This document shows positions 59,888 through 64,000 of a DNA stretch of 64,000 nucleotides, piece after piece. Source of the DNA: Dermanyssus gallinae (Eukaryota; Arthropoda; Arachnida; Mesostigmata; Dermanyssidae); NCBI GenBank assembly GCA_003439945.1, contig QVRM01005378.1, positions 544,001 through 608,000 on the forward strand, read 5' to 3'. The notes below the pieces were generated by a model, which was given only the letters and a program-made list of their open reading frames with translations, searched no databases and had not been told where the DNA came from. Numbering within the stretch: the first letter of the stretch is position 1; each line of letters opens with the position of its first letter. A program made the translations under genes and the position numbers.

Positions 59888-59965
59888 TTGCTGTTGTGGT
59901 TGTTGTTGTTGCTGTTATTGTTGTTGCTGCTGCTGTTGTTGTTGCTGTTGTTGTTGTTAATGGTG
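59888..59965. repeat. (GTT)n followed by (GGT)n
   Basis: About 75 bp of GTT/GCT running into GGTGGTGGT to about 59985. The Val/Gly-rich reading frame across it is repeat-driven. Confidence 0.85.
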
Positions 59966-60633
59966 GTGGTGGTGGTGGTGGCTGGGGCTGGGGGTTGAAC
60001 TTATCGTACCCCTCGGGCTCGGTTTCGACTACTAAACAACTACAACTGCTGTACACTGCAGCATTAGTAGGCGCCAGTCGGCGGGGCGTCAGCCATGCTG
60101 ACTACCGATTTGTTGGACTTGGGCCCCTCTTGGCGTGAGTCGTGTGTACGCGGCCCAGGTGAAGCCTTTCGGGTCCAGTTTCGCTCGTTGCCTCTCTCGG
60201 TTTGCTCGGTTTGCTGTGCATTTTATATTCCTAGGTGCCTGCCTATGTTCTCGTCTGTGCTAACTTCTCAGACCGCTTCGACCGATCTCTAGCCTTCTCT
60301 AGAGTTGCCCTGACGAGTAGGCCGAATTGCCGCTACCAACAACACGACCGTCGTTGTAGTTGTCGCCGTCGTCGTAGCAATATTGCTGTTCTTGTTGTTA
60401 TCGTCGTAATAATTTAATTGTTGTTCTTGTTGCTGTTACTGCCTCTGTTGTCGTCGCCTTCGGAGCTGCGATGGCGATTGAAAGCGAGCTTCGGCACGGC
60501 TGTTCTATTCACATTTCAGTCAGCAGTTGCAATATTGTTGTTGCTGCTTCTGTTAATGATACGGCGGCTTTGACGAGTGCCGCCTTTAGCATAACCGCCG
60601 CCATTGACGTTCCCTTATATATATATATATATA

Positions 60634-61175
60634 CGAGGGCGGATCGGCAAGTTATAGTACTTTGAATTTTAAAAATTAAACTGAAACCGCTAATGTCTTC
60701 CGGTTTGTTTTGCTCTATTCTTCAGCTACACACATGCCAAATTTCGCGTTCATTGATTACGGCGTTTATGATTTGAGTTTGGTTTAGAGAAGTGAAGAAA
60801 ACGAGGTTCAGCGATTTTTTGAATAGTCAATTTTTGGGGGTGCAATAAGTTTGCATCAAGCTCTGTGTTAAAAAAAAGTGGGGGAAATGCAGTGTCTCAA
60901 AACACCATGTACACATGGTACAGTCAAATTCGCGATGGACGTAAAGAGATCGAAGGTGACCTCCGTCCGGGAAGGCCTTCGACTTCAATAAGAGAAGAAA
61001 TTCTCGAAAAAGCTTGTGATATCGTTACGACATCAAAGCCAACACCCGATCCTCCCAGTGGTGCTTCCAAGAGGAGAGTCGATTGAAGAAATTCAGACAT
61101 AGCCGATCCAAGACTAAGAAGTTCTTTGCCCACAGGCCTAATAGTCAAGTGGGTTAATATCCAACGAGTACCCTG
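60634..61175 (+). mobile_element. Truncated mariner element, left end
   Basis: CGAGGGCGGATCGGCAAGT after TA at 60632-60633 matches the typical tip of mariner terminal repeats (CGAGGG-GGAT-G-AAAGT type). About 230 bases on, a frame encodes the N-terminal DNA-binding part of a mariner transposase, then decays. I find no matching right-hand repeat in the window, so the 3' half is lost. It was inserted at the edge of a (TA)n tract. Confidence 0.7.
60845..61086 (+). pseudogene. Mariner transposase N-terminal fragment
   Basis: The frame reads I-K-L-C-V-K-K-S-G, a short gap, then T-M-Y-T-W-Y-S-Q-I-R-D-G-R-K-E-I-E-G-D-L-R-P-G-R-P-S-T-S. This is the hallmark F-C-V-K-L-G-K ... W-x-x-R-F-K-D-G-R-x-x-x-x-D-x-P-R-x-G-R-P-S-T of mariner transposases (helix-turn-helix and G-R-P-S linker). 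Part of the first helix-turn-helix is deleted after the K-K-S-G. A stop follows at 61084 and no catalytic Asp remains. Confidence 0.75.
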
Positions 61176-61244
61176 ACCAGTCTTCAGATGTGATAAACCC
61201 CGGTGCGTAAACCCCGGGCCAGGCCGGCGTGTACCCGTACTTAA

Positions 61245-61604
61245 TTATTTATTTGAGCCTACATTATCACTAAGGCCGGCGCTTGCATAGTTGTGGCTTA
61301 AAATTGCTGTCGCGTGTCGTTTTAGCCTTGCTGCAGCCAGCCATATTGGATCGTTTTGCCTGTTCACAGATTGTTCAATAGTGAACAGTTTCTCTTCAGA
61401 GAAGATGACACTTGAAAGCTCGCCACAAGCGTGACGGGAGAGAGGGCAACGTACATTATTTTGTTTACCCGTAAGATTGTGAACCTTTTCTATCCTGTAG
61501 ACCTTAACCCGATGATGATTCTCCATGATCCGCATCAGGTTTCTGGTCGATATTTTCAAGTCACGAGCAACCTTTGTAGCGCTTTGCGTCGGATTCTTCT
61601 TCAA
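61245..61604 (-). pseudogene. Tc1/mariner-type transposase fragment on the minus strand
   Basis: The 119-residue open piece has S-A-T-K-V-A-R-D-L-K-I-S-T-R-N-L-M-R-I-M, a helix-turn-helix, then V-Y-R-I-E-K-V-H-N-L-T-G-K-Q and V-I-F-S-E-E-K-L-F-T-I-E-Q-S-V-N-R-Q-N-D-P-I-W-L. The last block is the first catalytic motif, which in active relatives is F-S-D-E-K; here Asp is replaced by Glu. It belongs to a different family from the mariner fragment next to it and lies on the opposite strand. The remaining catalytic residues are absent. Confidence 0.75.
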
Positions 61605-61838
61605 CCGGGCTTGTGACTTTTAGCTGTTTTCTTGGCTATTTGCATAATATATAGATATATATATATATATATTCTGTGTGATTCCTTCCATTGCTGCTGC
61701 ATCGACAGTTTTGGAATGCTATCACTAGTTGGCAAGAGACGTCGATGTTTAGAGATTTCGGGTGAGACGCTTCATTACTGCGTAGTTTGGACGCATGTAA
61801 ACAGCTAGAAAATAATGAATTTATAATAGTACTATTAG

Positions 61839-61839
<1 letters not shown>

Positions 61840-61890
<51 letters not shown>
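61840..61890. repeat. (TA)n microsatellite
   Basis: About 50 bp of uninterrupted TA. Confidence 0.95.
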
Positions 61891-61895
<5 letters not shown>

Positions 61896-62647
61896 GCTTA
61901 TTTAGTGTGAGCCGTGCTTTTGCGGACTTCTGAAGTACTTTATACAATAGACACGACTACACTGGCGCCGTGAAATATCTTAATTGCCATTTAAAGCGCT
62001 GCATTGAGTCGTCCACCGATTTTCTAGGATGAGGATTTCTACCTAATACACGTTAATTGCGCTTAATAAAAACTGGAATAAAAAATTAAAGAATGAAGTA
62101 GTTAAAATCGTGACTTAAACAACTTGAGTGATGATGAGTAGGGTTGAAAGTGATGGTTGAAAATTTGAAATTAAACGTTTCAAGGTTTAATCCAAATACT
62201 ATTTCAGTGCAATGCCATTATGATATATTTGTATAGGCATTAACTAAATATCGTTATTGAGACAGAGTTGTAGCACATACAATATGTAGGTGTACATATG
62301 AATGTATATTTAAGCATATGCGATGAAATGTACTGTAGTCTGGTTTAAGGTCCATTCATTTTTAATAATGCATAGATGTTTCTAAAAATACGATTTAATG
62401 ATACTTGGCTTGTACGTGCAAACATTTTATTATATAGATGCCTTTGATTATCAACCTTTATCTTGTCGCATTTATTAGATCAGCGAACTTTGTGTGCTAA
62501 CATATTTAGTACCCATTTCTCCTTGGAACCAGCGTTATATCACTTTGAAAGAACGCAGAAGAAAAATCTCTCAAGTGGAAAGTTCTCAGAAAGTTTGCTA
62601 AAATGGCCGTTCGCTTCACCAAAACGAAACAATATTGTATTATCGTT

Positions 62648-62652
<5 letters not shown>

Positions 62653-62742
<90 letters not shown>
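62653..62742. repeat. (TA)n microsatellite joined to (AAC)n
   Basis: About 90 bp of TA, followed directly by AACAACAGCAGCAACTACAAC. Confidence 0.95.
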
Positions 62743-62743
<1 letters not shown>

Positions 62744-63689
62744 ACAACAGCAGCAACTACAACAAGGGCAACGTTGACAACAACAGTAACGACTTTGACG
62801 ACACCCACAACAAAAAGGGCTTGTTTTTGCAACTTGTACCCCTATGGCAGTAGTTGAAACCATGACGCCGTCTAGAGTGCGTAGTGTTCTGTCTTTGCAG
62901 GCGTCGACTTTGTACTGTTTCGTTTCATTTTAACATCACCTAACATAGAGGCACCTTTATTTCGTCACATATATTAGATGACTATATTACGCACAAATGT
63001 GGCGATACTTGACAACGCGTTTGCTGCAGCGTTATGCGTCCCTGATATAATAGGATGATGATATGTGCACACACACTTCAATTAAAATCAAGCGAATAAA
63101 AATCAATCAGTCGATCTACCAAAGATGCCTTCAGATCGTCATTGACCGCCGGCCAATTGGGCGTAAAGCAATGCTGTTGATTTGGTGAAGCTATGCAGGT
63201 CGTCCATGAGGCGATTTCACCCTGCCATCCATGGGGGGGGATGTTTTTTTACTTTAGTGAGTCCTGCTCTCAGAAACCAGGAGGGACTACTCGGACATAC
63301 AGAAGATTGTTTGTGTTGTTTTTTCCATTGCGCGTTGTCAAAAACGTGTATCTCTTGTATCTGCACACGTGCGCGCATCTGTGTGAGCGTGTAAGAGAAA
63401 AATATCAGTTTCTTTTCATCTTTCCCCGTATAATGAAAAGTATGCTCTTTTCGAAGTATGAAAGTATGATCTTTTCGTCTGTTAAAAAAGCGCTGCTCCG
63501 TTAGCAAGCGTTGGTGTTTCCGATTAGGTTCGAAGAGTGATTTGTCTTTTGTTTGGGCGGCAAAATCGAGGAATCTCGACGACGTACGTATACCCCACGT
63601 ACATCGTACGTATGAGTGAGAACGTATGACGTATGCTGTTGCGACGAACGTCAGTTGACTAAAATCACCGCGGCTCAAATCATCGGCAG

Positions 63690-64000
63690 CCATTCAGTAG
63701 GTTAGAGGTTGAAGTCGCCGTTCTGCGCCGGCTCGCCGAAGACACGCCGAACGCGACCAGCCGTCGTTCACGGTTTTCGTTGCGTTGTGAATCGACGCGA
63801 CCGTTTCGTGGCCGACAAGCCGGCCGTTTTGGGCACCCTTTCCCGCGGGCTCAGGCAAACAGGTCAGCCCTCTCCTATGGGGGCGTGCCACTCGAACCTC
63901 GGCGCGCGCTCGCGCGGCCGAAGAGCACGGTGAAGCCGGAGCAGAGGCAGAGGCGGGCGGGCGGGGGGCGAGTGGGGTGCCGGAGGACGTCGAAGGGGAG
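63690..64000 (+). promoter_or_regulatory. CpG-rich block at the right edge, possible promoter or first exon
   Basis: GC and CpG content rise sharply compared with the AT-rich 61600-63680, with runs such as GGCGCGCGCTCGCGCGGCCG and GGCGGGCGGGCGGGG. A short ORF at 63877-63933 starts M-G-A-C-H-S-N-L-G-A-R-S, which fits an N-myristoylation signal (Gly2, Ser6) with Cys4 available for palmitoylation. A possible donor, CACG|GTGAAG, lies at 63929/63930, just before the stop. Lipid-modified alternative N-termini are known for vertebrate PSD-95 and PSD-93. The block runs off the window, so this is suggestive only. Confidence 0.3.

Larger units (their letters stand above)
57961..64000 (+). other. Right-hand region, intron of dlg1 or beyond
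   Basis: GC-rich and triplet-rich to about 60500: (CT)n near 58001-58018, (GAT)n near 58905-58955 and 59240-59335, (GTT)n at 59888-59965, and GTT/GTC near 60345-60460. It then turns AT-rich, with mariner and Tc1 remnants and TA tracts (58553-58604, 60616-60633, 61647-61672, 61840-61890, 62653-62742). CpG-rich sequence resumes at 63690. No PDZ, SH3 or guanylate kinase exon is visible. Nothing recognisable lies in 61900-62640 or 62860-63680. Confidence 0.6.

Noticed and set aside
59647..60138. 163-codon frame with Lys/Arg-rich and Val/Gly-rich parts
   Set aside because: Most of it is GTT/GGT repeat; no ATG at its start and no domain.

Overview
The window is eukaryotic nuclear DNA from an animal, most likely an arthropod. 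Coding sequence is sparse and split by introns with GT/AG borders. The spacers are packed with (TA)n and (AAC/GTT)n microsatellites, and there are decayed copies of arthropod-type mobile elements (Tc3-like, mariner, RNase H-bearing LINE, R1-like LINE, tRNA-derived SINEs). I lean towards an arachnid such as a mite or tick from the transposon mix, but the sequence does not prove this.

The backbone is the 5' part of one very long plus-strand gene, the orthologue of discs large (dlg1, the SAP97/S97 type of MAGUK scaffold). A leader exon (about 332-1030) ends in a 19-nt coding piece (1031-1049, M-P-Y-R-K-Q). After a 17-kb intron come two exons (18054-18185 and 27927-28072) that complete the N-terminal L27 domain. 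The splice phases agree (1, 1, 0) and the three pieces give 99 codons in frame. Two further open exons in the same phase (41682-42038 and 52504-52722) have coding-like composition and good splice borders. They probably belong to the linker between L27 and PDZ1, perhaps as cassette exons. A short exon ending at 57960 may be an alternative first exon. The PDZ, SH3 and guanylate kinase exons are not here and should lie beyond 64000.

Intron 1 (1050-18053) holds an apparently complete Tc3-like DNA transposon (about 5487-7122), a decayed RNase H-bearing LINE on the minus strand (about 7641-11169), a CR1-like LINE scrap and a 34-bp minisatellite. Intron 2 (18186-27926) holds a GC-rich triplet-repeat region, a tRNA-derived SINE candidate and a reverse transcriptase scrap. 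Intron 3 (28073-41681) holds a transposase scrap, a weak RT scrap and dense AAC/GTT/TA repeats. Intron 4 (42039-52503) holds two adjacent LINE fragments (44563-47211), a second SINE candidate and long TA tracts. The region after 52722 holds a possible small nested minus-strand gene (55316-56858), several GC-rich candidate first exons or promoters, two mariner/Tc1 remnants (60634-61604) and, at the right edge, a CpG-rich block with a short ORF starting M-G-A-C-H-S.

The most unusual features are these. The two cassette-like dlg exons sit between complementary (AAC)n and (GTT)n arrays, which could pair in the pre-mRNA. The candidate nested minus-strand gene is phase-consistent over five exons. 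The Tc3-like element has an intact transposase and internally repeated terminal inverted repeats.
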